Counted from the stretch's first letter, positions 8,589-18,229 are shown. The stretch is 64,000 bases of DNA from JADGHX01 sp037200125 (GCA_037200125.1 JBBCGS010000002.1:806001-870000), one strand, 5' to 3'. A program made the numbers and translations. Notes: generated by a model from the letters alone, not told the origin.

Positions 8589-10352
8589 ATGCGAAGTCCC
8601 ACTGCCCTGGCGAGCCCACGCGCTCTGCGTGCCCTCGCTGTTTCGATATTCACCTGGTTGATCCTGACGCCCGCCGCGTGGGCTCAGCGCGACCCCGTTG
8701 AGGCCGAACACGGCATCGTTGCCTCGGCAAGCGTGCTCGCCTCCCGAGTCGGTACGGAAGTTCTCCAGCGCGGCGGAAACGCGGCTGACGCCGCCGTCGC
8801 AACCGGCCTCGCGCTCGCGGTCACCTACCCTCGAGCGGGCAATATCGGCGGTGGCGGGTTCGCGGTACTGCGGCTCGCCGACGGCACCGCCACGTCGATC
8901 GACTTCCGCGAAATGGCGCCTTCCGCCGCGACCCGCGACCTTTTCCTGGACGCGAACGGCAATGTCGTACCCGGCCGCTCAACGGTCGGACATCTCGCGT
9001 CCGGCGTGCCGGGCACGGTCGCGGGGCTGCAGCTCCTGTACGAAAAGTACGGTTCGCATCACTTCACGTGGGCTCAACTGGTGGAGCCTGCGCGCCGTCT
9101 GGCTGAAAAAGGCTTTGCCGTGAGTCCCGCGCTCGCACGCGACATGCAGGCCAGTTCCGCATTGCTCGGACGATTCGCAGAGTCCCGGCGCGTCTTCCTC
9201 CGGGACGCTCGTCCATATGAGCCGGGAGAGGTGTTCAAACAGCCCGACCTGGCCGCGACACTCCGGCGAATCGAGCGACAGGGCGCACAGGAGTTCTATT
9301 CAGGAAAGACCGCGCAGCTCATCGCGCGCGAAATGGCGGCGAACGGCGGCCTCATCACGCTCGCGGATCTGGGCGCGTACCGCGCGGTGGAGCGGCCCGC
9401 GCTACAAGGAAGCTATCGCGGCTACCAGATCGTGACGATGGCCCCGCCGAGCTCCGGCGGCATCGCGCTTCTGCAGATGCTCGGCATGCTCGAGCGACAC
9501 GATGTGGCAAGCCTCGGCCTCAATTCCGCCGCGAAGATCCACCTCTTCACCGAGGTCATGCGCCGTGCGTTCCGCGATCGTGCGCAGTTCCTGGGCGACC
9601 CGGATTTCGTGCGGGTTCCGGTCGCGTCGCTGCTCGACCGCGCTTATCTCGACAAGAGCATGAGCACGTTCGACCGCGCGCACGCCACGCCCAACTCCGC
9701 CTTGGCGCCCGCGGATCTTCCGCCGCCGGAGTCCACCGAGACAACCCAGTTCTCCATCGTCGATTCACAAGGCAATGCGGTCAGCATCACGTACACACTG
9801 AACGGCCTGTGGGGCAACGGCGTAACGGTGGGGGGCGCGGGCTTTCTGCTGAACAACGAGATGGACGACTTCACGTCGAAAGTAGGCGTACGCAATGGAT
9901 ACGGCCTGCTACAGGGCGAATCCAACGCCGTGGGGCCGCGCAAGCGACCGCTCTCCTCCATGACGCCGACGATCGTACTGAAAGACGGGCAAACCTTCCT
10001 CGTGACCGGCAGCCCCGGCGGGCCGACGATCATCAACACCGTGCTGCTGGTGATCACGAACGTCGTCGACTTTCACATGAGCGTTACTCAGGCCGTCGAC
10101 ACGCCACGCTTCCATCATCAATGGCAACCGGACGTGATCAATCACGAGCCGTTCTTCACCTCGCCGGACACGGTTGCGTTGCTCGAGGCGCAGGGCCACA
10201 AGCTCGCGACGCGCAAGCTCTACCCGAACTCTCCCGAGGCGGAAGGGCACACGTGGGGTGATGCGGAGTCGATCCTGATCGATCCGCGAACGAAGCGGCG
10301 ACTTGGAGCCTCCGATCCGCGCAGCCCGGACTCGGCGGCGGTGGGCTGGTAA
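8589..10352 (+). CDS. ggt: Gamma-glutamyltransferase (glutathione hydrolase proenzyme)
   Basis: 587 aa from ATG 8589, which places a Sec signal (ALRALAVSIFTWLILTPAAWAQ) at the N-terminus; an in-frame ATG at 8514 would add 25 residues before it. The enzyme cleaves or transfers the gamma-glutamyl group of glutathione in the periplasm and is made as a self-cleaving precursor. Visible hallmarks: GGNAADAAVA near the front, SIDFREMAP, and the small-subunit start TTQFSIVDSQGNAVS, where the first Thr is the expected cleavage site and nucleophile. It is followed by LNGLWGNG, LLNNEMDDF, PLSSMTPTIV and the GSPGGPTI oxyanion loop. All key residues are present, so it should be active. The gene is monocistronic. 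Confidence 0.93.
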   Translation: MRSPTALASPRALRALAVSIFTWLILTPAAWAQRDPVEAEHGIVASASVLASRVGTEVLQRGGNAADAAVATGLALAVTYPRAGNIGGGGFAVLRLADGTATSIDFREMAPSAATRDLFLDANGNVVPGRSTVGHLASGVPGTVAGLQLLYEKYGSHHFTWAQLVEPARRLAEKGFAVSPALARDMQASSALLGRFAESRRVFLRDARPYEPGEVFKQPDLAATLRRIERQGAQEFYSGKTAQLIAREMAANGGLITLADLGAYRAVERPALQGSYRGYQIVTMAPPSSGGIALLQMLGMLERHDVASLGLNSAAKIHLFTEVMRRAFRDRAQFLGDPDFVRVPVASLLDRAYLDKSMSTFDRAHATPNSALAPADLPPPESTETTQFSIVDSQGNAVSITYTLNGLWGNGVTVGGAGFLLNNEMDDFTSKVGVRNGYGLLQGESNAVGPRKRPLSSMTPTIVLKDGQTFLVTGSPGGPTIINTVLLVITNVVDFHMSVTQAVDTPRFHHQWQPDVINHEPFFTSPDTVALLEAQGHKLATRKLYPNSPEAEGHTWGDAESILIDPRTKRRLGASDPRSPDSAAVGW

Positions 10353-10386
10353 GCCGAAAAACACCGGGAATCGCCGACTCCGCGCT

Positions 10387-10406
10387 CATTCGAAGTGATT
10401 CGAATG
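10387..10406. terminator. Inverted repeat between convergent genes
   Basis: CATTCGAA (10387-10394) and TTCGAATG (10399-10406) form an 8-bp perfect stem with a GTGA loop. It lies between the convergent ends of ggt and the TonB receptor, where a bidirectional terminator is expected. There is no T-run on either strand, so intrinsic termination is uncertain. Confidence 0.4.
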
Positions 10407-10449
10407 GAGCCGCCGAGCCGGCGACTGTCGCGATCGATGCAGTTGCGGA

Positions 10450-12948
10450 TCAGAACCGCGCGTGCAACACCACCCCGACCCAGCGCCGCTGCCCGATGCC
10501 GTCATACGTGACGCGATCCGTTCCCGCGCCGCTCACACTGGTCGTGTACTGCGTGTCGAAGGCATTGCGTGCCAGCAGATCGACCTCGAACTTGCCCTCC
10601 TTGCCAATGAGTCCGACGCCGAGGTCCGTGACGGAATACGCCCCCTGCCAGGCATACCGCGACAACGTGACATCGAAGTTCTGCCGAGTGCGATACACGT
10701 TGGTTCCCCAGACGTGTGCCGTGAACCCCGAGAACACGGGGTGACGGTAATCCACGTCGACGGTGCCGGTGAACTTGGGCGCGGCGACCACCGTCTTTCC
10801 GGTGTTATCGCACACCACGTTCTTGGCCGTGATGTTGAGCTCCCCCGGGCACGTGCCGGTGCGCCAGTCCGTGTAAATGGCATCGTTGTACGCGCCGCCG
10901 AGGCTGACACTCAGGTCGTGACTGGGACTCCAGGCGATATCGAACTCGAGGCCGCGCGCGCGAATCTCGGGAATGTTGCCCAGGACCGACTGATAGTAGA
11001 GCGTGCCGTCGTTCTGACGCTGAGTGGTCAGCTCATCGACGATACTCGTGACCTGCTGGTAATCCCGGACGCGCGTCTGATAGAGATTGACGTTCAGCTG
11101 CAACGTGCGATTCAACAGCAGGCTCTTGATACCCGCCTCGATGTCGAACACCTTCTCCGGGTCGACATTCAGCGGTGCTCCGGTGCTGCTGAACTGAACG
11201 GAGCCGGACTTCTCCCCCGAAGCGACCGAGGCGTACAGCAACGAGTCGTCCGTGAGCTGATAGCTCGGGCTCACGAGCCAGCTCAGCGCGCTGCCTTTCA
11301 CGGGCACGCCGATTTGCTTGCTGAACGATGCGCCCAGTGTCGTGGTCCGCGTGTTGTTGGCGGCCGCGATCTGCGCGGCGGTCGCACCGAGCGTGGCACC
11401 CAGGGCGCCCAGGTCATTCAATGCCGAACCGTCGAAGAACGTCGGCAGCTTGGTCGTCGCGTTCGTCTTCTTCTCGTAGGTGTCGCGTAACCCGAGCGTG
11501 AGGGTGGTCTTGTCCGCCAGATGCCAGTTGACCTGGCCAAATCCCGCGTAACTCTTCGTGTCCGGGTTGATGACGGTCGTCGAGTACACGTTGTTCAGCG
11601 ACGCGTTCAGGAGCTCACGGCCAGCCGCAGTGGCGTAGAGCGTGTTGTAGGACGCGTTGCTCGCGAACCACGCTCCCGCGTCTTGCCCGTAGAACGTTCG
11701 GCTATACGACGCATTCCAGCCGTGCAAATAGAACAGCCCGACCTGATAGTCGAAGCGCTCATTGACGGCCGACGACAGCCGAATCTCCTCGGACGTCTGG
11801 CCGGCATCGATATGGTTGCCGCCCCAGCCCACGTCGTACTTCGTGTAGTCCGAGTCGTTCTTCGCGTCGAAATAGTAGTTACGCACCGCGCTGATCGAAG
11901 TGAGCGTGGCACCGCCCAGATCCCAGTCCACCTGGACGCTGGCGCCATCATTCCGGGTGAGCACCGGCACGATCTGGTTGAGGTCTTCCTCCGTCCATAC
12001 ACCGACGAGCGGCACGTAGCCGGCGAAGGACGCCCGGTCGAAACGGCTGAGATACGTCGTCTTCGCGGCCGTCGCGCGCGGCGACCCATCGTCATACGTC
12101 GTGGGCAGGGCCATCGTCGGCTGCGTGTTACTGCGCTCGTTCGACTCCGCATAGTCGAGATCGAGACGCACGGAGAGGTCCGACGACGGCTTGTAAAGGA
12201 GCTGCACTCGCCCGCCCTCGCGATTCTTCTCGTGCGTGCGGCCACCCTGGGCATTGATGTTGGCGATGTCACCATCCTGCTTGTCGACGAATATCGAGGC
12301 GCGATAGGCCAGCACGTCGTCGACGATGGCATCGGAGTACGACGCGTTCCCGCTGCGCGTGGTGCGAATGCCTGCGAAGAAGTTGGCCGAACCTTGCGGA
12401 GTGAAGCTCGGCGCGCGGCTGACATAGTTCAGCGCGCCGATGGTGGTGTTCTTGCCGAGCAGGGTTCCCTGCGGACCGCGCAACAGCTCGACGCGGTCGA
12501 GATCCGTGAAGTCCTGGTAGGTCATGCCGGGATGGGTGAGAAACACCCCGTTGACGATGACGCCCATCGACGCCTCGAGCGCATCGTTGCCCGCCGACTT
12601 GCCGATGCCGCGAATCGAGATGCCGGTGCGGCGTGAGTTCGGTGTCGTGGCTTCGAGACCCGGCGCCTTCTTGACGAGATCTTCGAGAGCAACCACCGCA
12701 TCGCGCTCGAGTATCGCACCGCCGACCACCGACACCGGGATCGGCACATCCTGCACGGACTCTTCGCGGTTTCGCGAAGTGACCACCACCGTCGCGATTT
12801 CCGGCCCCGCCGCGTCGGCGCTGTCGGCGGCATCAACCGCCCAGGCGCGCCCGGACGGCAGCAGCAAACCCGCGCCGAGCGCGGTGGAAATGATTGTAGT
12901 ACCCAGCAGGTGCGCTGCGGGTTTGCGCTTGCGCGCCTCGATCGTCAT
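10450..12948 (-). CDS. TonB-dependent outer-membrane receptor
   Basis: 832 aa. A signal peptide (about residues 12-38) is followed by the plug domain (VVVTSRNREESVQDVPIPVSVV, GISIRGIGKSAGNDAL, DRVELLRGPQGTLLGKNTTIG) and a beta-barrel ending in the aromatic RWVGVVLHARF. It lacks an N-terminal STN signalling domain, so it should be a pure transporter using TonB energy to import a substrate that cannot be named from sequence. It is the last gene of a four-gene minus-strand operon, starting 15 bases after the gene at 12964-13818. Confidence 0.92.
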   Translation of the reverse strand: MTIEARKRKPAAHLLGTTIISTALGAGLLLPSGRAWAVDAADSADAAGPEIATVVVTSRNREESVQDVPIPVSVVGGAILERDAVVALEDLVKKAPGLEATTPNSRRTGISIRGIGKSAGNDALEASMGVIVNGVFLTHPGMTYQDFTDLDRVELLRGPQGTLLGKNTTIGALNYVSRAPSFTPQGSANFFAGIRTTRSGNASYSDAIVDDVLAYRASIFVDKQDGDIANINAQGGRTHEKNREGGRVQLLYKPSSDLSVRLDLDYAESNERSNTQPTMALPTTYDDGSPRATAAKTTYLSRFDRASFAGYVPLVGVWTEEDLNQIVPVLTRNDGASVQVDWDLGGATLTSISAVRNYYFDAKNDSDYTKYDVGWGGNHIDAGQTSEEIRLSSAVNERFDYQVGLFYLHGWNASYSRTFYGQDAGAWFASNASYNTLYATAAGRELLNASLNNVYSTTVINPDTKSYAGFGQVNWHLADKTTLTLGLRDTYEKKTNATTKLPTFFDGSALNDLGALGATLGATAAQIAAANNTRTTTLGASFSKQIGVPVKGSALSWLVSPSYQLTDDSLLYASVASGEKSGSVQFSSTGAPLNVDPEKVFDIEAGIKSLLLNRTLQLNVNLYQTRVRDYQQVTSIVDELTTQRQNDGTLYYQSVLGNIPEIRARGLEFDIAWSPSHDLSVSLGGAYNDAIYTDWRTGTCPGELNITAKNVVCDNTGKTVVAAPKFTGTVDVDYRHPVFSGFTAHVWGTNVYRTRQNFDVTLSRYAWQGAYSVTDLGVGLIGKEGKFEVDLLARNAFDTQYTTSVSGAGTDRVTYDGIGQRRWVGVVLHARF

Positions 12949-12963
12949 TGAGAGACCCTCGAA

Positions 12964-13818
12964 TCAATATGGTTTGGACTTGTCGCCCTGATATAGATGT
13001 TCGACGTCGTGCTCACCCTCGTGGCACTCCATCTCCCACCATTCGTAGTCCGGCTCATCCTTGTGCGCTCGGGAGAAGCTCGAGGCCAGCGTCCATGGCT
13101 GCGTGTACACCGCCGGATCCTCGTATCTCTGTTCCAGTTTGAAGTTGTTGGCGTCGATGAATGTGTAGCGCTCGGTGATGTGCACCTTGTCGCTCGCGAA
13201 ATCACCCTCGTTGCTCAGGCGATGCTTCGAGTTGCTGTTCGTCACGTCGACGACGAGGGTGTTGCCCTCCCAATGGCCACGGGAGTCGGACATCCATAGT
13301 TTTATTTTTTCCGGGATGTGGGGACGCCCATCGAGTGGGATCACGCGATACGGATGATTCATGTCGAACACGAACACGACGTAGCCCGGATACTGGCGAA
13401 TCTCGAGCTGCGACCAGAACAACGTGCGTGTCACGCCGCCGGGAACGCAGCGCGCTTGCGGGTCGATGTGTTCGGGCTTGACCCACTTTTCGATGTTCGC
13501 CTCGGTTTCCTGCTGTCGCGCGCGGGCCCAGGCCTGATAGGGAATCTGCCCGTCCGCCGGATCGACGACGCGAGAGTTCTCCGGCGGTGGCAGTTTCTTG
13601 CCGGCCTTCAAAGTCTGATCGATCTTTTCGAGCTGCTCGATACCCGGTGCGCGCGCCGGCCGGATCAGCGAGTAGGTGCCTTCGACTTCAGGTTTGTAGA
13701 AGCCGCGCACGTCGGGTTGACCATCCGGCAGATGGGCCGGCTGCCAGTCCGCCGCAGCAGCGGTACTCAGCGCCAGGACGCACACGACACCCTGGCAAAT
13801 TCGAGATGCGGTACTCAT
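12964..13818 (-). CDS. Exported protein of unknown function, paralogue of the next gene upstream
   Basis: 284 aa from ATG 13818, which overlaps the upstream stop as ATGA; a longer start would bury the signal peptide (CQGVVCVLALSTAAAA). The mature part has no catalytic motif I recognise, but shares blocks with its neighbour: IPYQAWARAR, ARCVPGGVTR, the central SRGHWEGNTLVVDVTN and HITERYTFID. This double-paralogue arrangement next to DUF6152 and a TonB receptor recurs in receptor-rich bacteria as I know it, without an assigned role. A periplasmic binding or processing partner for the receptor's ligand is plausible inference only. Confidence 0.85.
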   Translation of the reverse strand: MSTASRICQGVVCVLALSTAAAADWQPAHLPDGQPDVRGFYKPEVEGTYSLIRPARAPGIEQLEKIDQTLKAGKKLPPPENSRVVDPADGQIPYQAWARARQQETEANIEKWVKPEHIDPQARCVPGGVTRTLFWSQLEIRQYPGYVVFVFDMNHPYRVIPLDGRPHIPEKIKLWMSDSRGHWEGNTLVVDVTNSNSKHRLSNEGDFASDKVHITERYTFIDANNFKLEQRYEDPAVYTQPWTLASSFSRAHKDEPDYEWWEMECHEGEHDVEHLYQGDKSKPY

Positions 13819-14612
13819 GGATAGAACCGCTCGTAGTCGAACGTGTAGCACTCGTGCTCCAGAAGCTGGAAGTTCTTTTCCTTGTGGCGATAGAGAACCA
13901 GGTTGATGTTCCACGGCCGGGTGAACACCTTCGGATCCTCTATCGTCGCGCGGTACTCGATGTGATCAGGACCGATGAGGGTGTAGCGCTCGATGACGTG
14001 CAATGCGTCGCTGTGGAAGTTGCCGGCGCGGTCGAACCACGTCTGATCGTTGAAGTGGGTCACGTCCACGACCAGCGTGTCACCCTCCCAATGACCGCGC
14101 GAGTCGCCGAGCCACCAATCGATGTGCCCGGGCGGATGCGGCGCTCCGTTCGCATGAACCGTGCGCACGCTGTGCGCGTACTGGTAGAGGAACGTCAGCT
14201 CTTTCTCGGACTGAAAGATCTGAAAAGGCAAAGGCGTGTACGTGATGCGCGGTACGCCCGGCATGAAGCACTTCGCCAGCGGGTCGAGCTTCGCGCGCTT
14301 CGCGAAATTCTGATCACGACGCGCAAGCGCCCACGGCTGGTACGGAATGACGTCGCCTTCGACGATGCCGAGGCCTGCCGGCGCGTCCTTGCGTGCGGCA
14401 TGCGGCTCGACGCCCCATTCCGCCGTGCTCAGCGCTTCCCATATGCCGGTGAGATCGGGTTTGCCATCTGTGCCGCGAGGCAAGCCGGGCCGGGAAGCCG
14501 TAGTGGCATCCTGCGCATTTACAACCGTCGCGGGGGCGCCGACTACGACAGCGAATGCAACGCTCGCAAGCAACGTGCGCCCGAAAAATAGAGCCGTACG
14601 AGATCCGAACAT
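13815..14612 (-). CDS. Exported protein of unknown function (SRGHWEGDTLVVDVT family)
   Basis: 265 aa. A signal peptide of about 34 residues (FFGRTLLASVAFAVVVGAPATVVNAQ) is followed by RGTDGKPDLTGIWE. The family core follows: IPYQPWALARRDQ, AKCFMPGVPR, DSRGHWEGDTLVVDVTHFNDQTWF, and HVIERYTLIGPDHIEY. It sits six bases after the DUF6152 gene and overlaps the next gene by ATGA, so all are one transcript. Function is unknown; similarity to 12964-13818 across the whole mature length indicates a duplication. Confidence 0.87.
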   Translation of the reverse strand: MFGSRTALFFGRTLLASVAFAVVVGAPATVVNAQDATTASRPGLPRGTDGKPDLTGIWEALSTAEWGVEPHAARKDAPAGLGIVEGDVIPYQPWALARRDQNFAKRAKLDPLAKCFMPGVPRITYTPLPFQIFQSEKELTFLYQYAHSVRTVHANGAPHPPGHIDWWLGDSRGHWEGDTLVVDVTHFNDQTWFDRAGNFHSDALHVIERYTLIGPDHIEYRATIEDPKVFTRPWNINLVLYRHKEKNFQLLEHECYTFDYERFYP

Positions 14613-14618
14613 ATGCGG

Positions 14619-15023
14619 TTACTGCTTCGGAGCGTCGGCGTTATTGGAGCCCGCGTAGAAGTCCTGGCCGTTGGGCAGCCGGACGGTCGTCGCCGCCAGG
14701 ATGGGCTTGCCGCTCTTGGCGAGGTATCCCTTGACGGTGACTTCGCCGCCGATCGGAAAGTCGGTCTTGCGCAGGCCCCTGCGCAGAAGCGCGTTCGGGC
14801 TGCCGAACTCGCAGGCCCAGTTGATTACATTGCCTTTCGGGTCCTTCACGTCGACATGGATCCACCCATGCGGGTTGACCCACTCGGTGCGTGTGAGCTT
14901 GCCCTTCAAGGTAGCGGGCTTGTCGATGTCGTATTCGGCGGCGAAGGCGTGGTGCGAAATCGCCGGCGCGCCAGCCGCGAGCATTGCGACGACAATTGCG
15001 AGGCGCAAGACCTGTTTATTCAT
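14619..15023 (-). CDS. DUF6152 family exported protein
   Basis: 134 aa from ATG 15023. Residues 1-21 are a Sec signal ending near SHHAFAAEYD. The mature part reads KPATLKGKLTRTEWVNPHGWIHVDVKD, NWACEFGSPNALLRRGL and GEVTVKGYLAKSGKPIL, the signature of DUF6152, a small OB-like beta-rich periplasmic domain of unknown function. It is the first gene of the operon that ends with the TonB receptor at 10450-12948. Confidence 0.88.
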   Translation of the reverse strand: MNKQVLRLAIVVAMLAAGAPAISHHAFAAEYDIDKPATLKGKLTRTEWVNPHGWIHVDVKDPKGNVINWACEFGSPNALLRRGLRKTDFPIGGEVTVKGYLAKSGKPILAATTVRLPNGQDFYAGSNNADAPKQ

Positions 15024-15456
15024 AACTTCGTTCTCGAAAAAATCACCACGAAAATCGATCGGTTTCGCGCGGACGCGTGGGCGCCTGCGCAATCCGCGCT
15101 CTTCTCTTCCCGAAAATTGCTTTCCTTGTGACCGGACGGTCTACGGATCACCTGACAGGGAAGCCTCGATGCGAGGCTTACGCGTCATGCACAGGCGAAG
15201 TGTTTCAAACTCAACAGCGGCGAACAAATACGATTTGCGAATCTCCGGATGACGGAGGGACATGAGAGCCGCCAGAGATCACGCTCTGTTATCTACTCTC
15301 GTACATGCCGGTTACACCTCGGGAAACCATCGAACATCCCATTTCGCTATCTAACCGAGTTGTTACGGCGACGTACTCTTACCGTCGCAACGCGAAGGCA
15401 TCCAGCGCGATCGATCGCGCCCCGCAAGCCAGGGCGCGATTCAGGAACGGAAAAGA
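15024..15456. other. 433-bp intergenic region with two inverted repeats
   Basis: No coding signal on either strand. It must hold the promoter of the DUF6152 operon and the 3' end of the thioredoxin-like operon. AAGCCTCG (15161-15168) and CGAGGCTT (15172-15179) form an 8-bp stem with a 3-base loop. GCGCGATCGATCGCGC (15405-15420) is a perfect 16-bp palindrome 37 bases past the stop of the gene at 15457. I could not pick a convincing -35/-10 pair. Confidence 0.5.
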
Positions 15457-16830
15457 CTACAGCTTGCGCGCGACAGCGTCGCCGCCGGTCCGCGACGCAT
15501 CGGTCAGCGTTGTCGCCGCGCCGGTTGCTTTCTCCGCGAGCAACTGCTCGATACGCTCGGTGAACTCCTTTCTCAACTGCGCGTGATACTGCCCACTCGC
15601 CCGCGACGCGAAACCCGAGTGCACCGTTCGCACCGTGCCGTCACGGCCAACGAACACCGTGGCGGGCCACGTGTTGAGATTCACGAGCTGCGGCACCTTC
15701 TCCCACATCTCAGCGGGCGCGCCCGCGATGAGATACGGGTATTTCACGCCGTATTGCTTCACGAACGCATGCACGCGCACGAGGCTGTCCTGCTGCTCCG
15801 GCTCCTCGAAATCGAGTGCAACGATCGCAAGACCCTTGTCGCGGTACTTCCGATCGAGCTCGACCAGGAGTTGCGCTTCATCATGGCAATTCGGGCACCA
15901 GGTGCCGGTCACGATCGCCAGCACCACCTTGCCCTTGAAATCCTCGTTCGAGACCGGCTTGCCGTTGACGTCCGGGAAGTTGAACGCAAACCGCTCCTTC
16001 GCATCGCGCGCCGTCGTGTGCGTCAGAAAGTTCGCGGGCTCCGGAAAGCCTTTGCTGCGCGCAACTTCCGGGCGGTAGGCGATGTACTTGGGCGCCGCAT
16101 CCCCATAGCGCTCTTCCGAGTAGCCCTTGCTGTCATTCCCCTGCAAGGCGTGGATGATCGCCTCGTTGTGCGCCAGCACGTCGAGCGTGCCATCACTGCG
16201 CGCACTGACTTCGATGACTCCCGGGCGCTGCCCGTCGAAGTGACTCAGCACCCACTTGCCGTCCTTGTACGCACCGCTGTAGGCGCCCGTATCGCCATCG
16301 ACGCGCAGAATGGAAGCGGCCACCTCCGCCCCCTTCTGCCGCACGATGAAACGGAACGCCTTCTCGCCCTTGGACGAGGGCGAATCCAGCGGAATCTCCC
16401 ACGCACCGTCGATCGACGGAACGTTCCGCGCGGTCGCGGCTGGCGCATCGACGTGACGAACGGCCCGGAAACCATACTTGAGGTGATAGCCGGGCCCCGT
16501 CAGCTCGGTGTCGCCGATCAGCGCGCCGTCCTTCAGATCCGCGCTGATCGTCGTCAGGTAATGCTCGGCCTTCAGAACCAGTTTGCCGTCCTTGAACGTC
16601 GCATTCGTCGTCGTCTCGTACGGCTGAAAGCCATCGTAGAACGTTCCCTTGAGCGACGAATCGGTTCCGGAGATGTCCAGGCGGAAGGCCACCGGCGGTC
16701 CGTTATCGAGCAGCACCGCATCCCAGCGTCCGCTGATGGCGTCCGGCGAAGCGCCGGACGCACCAAACGCGACAGGTAACGCGCCACCCACGAGAATCGC
16801 GAGAGTGGTTGTTCTCAGCAGCGTTTTCAT
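15457..16830 (-). CDS. Exported TlpA-like thioredoxin-fold protein (copy 1)
   Basis: 457 aa from ATG 16830; the signal peptide is MKTLLRTTTLAILVGGALPVAFG. The first about 270 residues form a beta-rich lipocalin-like module (ISGRWDAVLLDNG, DISGTDSSLKGTFYDG, LRVDGDTGAYSGAYKDGKWVLS). The C-terminal half is an AhpC-TSA/TlpA thioredoxin domain with VVLAIVTGTWCPNCHDEA; Cys-Pro-Asn-Cys is the redox pair, followed by the cis-Pro region NTWPATVFVG. It should reduce disulfides or relay electrons in the periplasm. It lies 31 bases after its tandem paralogue at 16862-18229, downstream of two c-type cytochrome genes in the same operon. Confidence 0.88.
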   Translation of the reverse strand: MKTLLRTTTLAILVGGALPVAFGASGASPDAISGRWDAVLLDNGPPVAFRLDISGTDSSLKGTFYDGFQPYETTTNATFKDGKLVLKAEHYLTTISADLKDGALIGDTELTGPGYHLKYGFRAVRHVDAPAATARNVPSIDGAWEIPLDSPSSKGEKAFRFIVRQKGAEVAASILRVDGDTGAYSGAYKDGKWVLSHFDGQRPGVIEVSARSDGTLDVLAHNEAIIHALQGNDSKGYSEERYGDAAPKYIAYRPEVARSKGFPEPANFLTHTTARDAKERFAFNFPDVNGKPVSNEDFKGKVVLAIVTGTWCPNCHDEAQLLVELDRKYRDKGLAIVALDFEEPEQQDSLVRVHAFVKQYGVKYPYLIAGAPAEMWEKVPQLVNLNTWPATVFVGRDGTVRTVHSGFASRASGQYHAQLRKEFTERIEQLLAEKATGAATTLTDASRTGGDAVARKL

Positions 16831-16861
16831 TGTCAGGATTCCTTGTCCTGCTGGGCAACGC

Positions 16862-18229
16862 TCAGCGAGCGTCGGCAACGAGCGCCGAAGAGCCAGCGTT
16901 CGCTTCCGTTGCGGACGTCAACTGCGCGGGCGCCTTCTCGGCGAGCAACTGCTCGATGCGGCCCGAGAACTCCTTCTTCAGCTGGGCATGGAACTCACCG
17001 CTCGCGGGGGACGCGAAACCCGCATGCACCGCACGGACCGTGCCGTCACGTCCAACGAACACTGTCGCGGGCCACGTGTTGAGATTCACGAGCTGCGGCA
17101 CCTTCTCCCACATCTCCGCCGGCGCGCCGGCGATGAGGTACGGATACTTCACCCCATACTGCTTCACGAACGCGTGCACGCGGGTGAGCGAGTCCTGCTG
17201 CTCGGCTTCCTCGAAGTCCAACGCGACGATGGCCAGGCCCTTCTCGCGATACTTCTTGTCGAGCTGCACGAGGTATTGCGCCTCATCGTGGCAATTCGGG
17301 CACCAGGTACCGGTCACGATCGCAACGATCACTTTGCCTTTGAACTGCGGATCGTCGCTCGAGACCGGCTTGCCATTCACATCCTTGAAGTTGAAGGCGA
17401 ACTTCTCGTTCGGGTCACGCGCCGTGGTGTGCGTCAGATAGTTGGCGGGCTCCGGGAAACCCTTCGCGCGCGCGACTTCCGTGCGGTAGGCAACGAGCTT
17501 GGAGGCATAACGACCGTCCGGAGCCGATTCGCCATACGCCTTTTCGCCGCCGCTCTTGGTCTCGGCCGTCTGCTGCGGGCGGTCCACCCGCTGCTGAATT
17601 TCCAGTGTGCCCTCCTTCCCCGGCGTGACGACGATGACACCCGGACGTGAGCCGTCGAAGTGACTCAGCACCCACTTGCCGTCCTTGAACGTTCCGCTGT
17701 ACGCGCCTGTGTCGCCATCGACGCGCAGGATCGAGGCCGCGACCTCGGCACCCTTCTGGTCGACGATGAGGCGGAAGGCCTTCTCGCCTTTCGAAGATGG
17801 CGCCTCGAGCGGGATCTCCCACGAACCCGCGATCGCGGGCGCGTTGACCGCGGCGGGCGGCGCATCCACATGAGGCGCGGCAACGAATTTGTAGTCGGCG
17901 CGATTCTCGCGGTTCTGCGCGACGACGGTTCCGACGAGCTTGCCGTCTTCGAATTTCGCCGAGATCGTCGTGAGATAGTGCTCGATGTTCAGCGTGAGCT
18001 GGCCATCCTTGAAGCTCGCGCTCGTGGTGTCTTCGTACGGGCGGAAGCCGTCGTACAGCGTGCCCTTGAGCGTCGGCCCCGATCCGGAGATATCGAGCCG
18101 GAACGGAATGACGTTGTCGCCCCGGACGAGCTGGGCATCCCAGCGGCCGTCGAGCTTGTCGGCGGCCATTGCCGCCGCGCTGCCGGATGCAATGACTGCA
18201 AGCCCGGCGATCTTCAAGAAGGTTCTCAT
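16862..18229 (-). CDS. Exported TlpA-like thioredoxin-fold protein (copy 2)
   Basis: 455 aa from ATG 18229, which overlaps the stop of the upstream cytochrome gene (ATGA). Signal peptide MRTFLKIAGLAVIASGSAAA. The architecture is the same as the downstream copy: lipocalin-like N-half (LDGRWDAQLVRGDN, GTLYDGFRPYEDTTSASFKDGQL) and TlpA domain with TGTWCPNCHDEAQYLVQ. Long stretches such as HAFVKQYGVKYPYLIAGAPA are identical to copy 1, so duplication is recent. Differences cluster in the middle, where this copy has an extra charged linker (about residues 225-250). Confidence 0.88.
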   Translation of the reverse strand: MRTFLKIAGLAVIASGSAAAMAADKLDGRWDAQLVRGDNVIPFRLDISGSGPTLKGTLYDGFRPYEDTTSASFKDGQLTLNIEHYLTTISAKFEDGKLVGTVVAQNRENRADYKFVAAPHVDAPPAAVNAPAIAGSWEIPLEAPSSKGEKAFRLIVDQKGAEVAASILRVDGDTGAYSGTFKDGKWVLSHFDGSRPGVIVVTPGKEGTLEIQQRVDRPQQTAETKSGGEKAYGESAPDGRYASKLVAYRTEVARAKGFPEPANYLTHTTARDPNEKFAFNFKDVNGKPVSSDDPQFKGKVIVAIVTGTWCPNCHDEAQYLVQLDKKYREKGLAIVALDFEEAEQQDSLTRVHAFVKQYGVKYPYLIAGAPAEMWEKVPQLVNLNTWPATVFVGRDGTVRAVHAGFASPASGEFHAQLKKEFSGRIEQLLAEKAPAQLTSATEANAGSSALVADAR

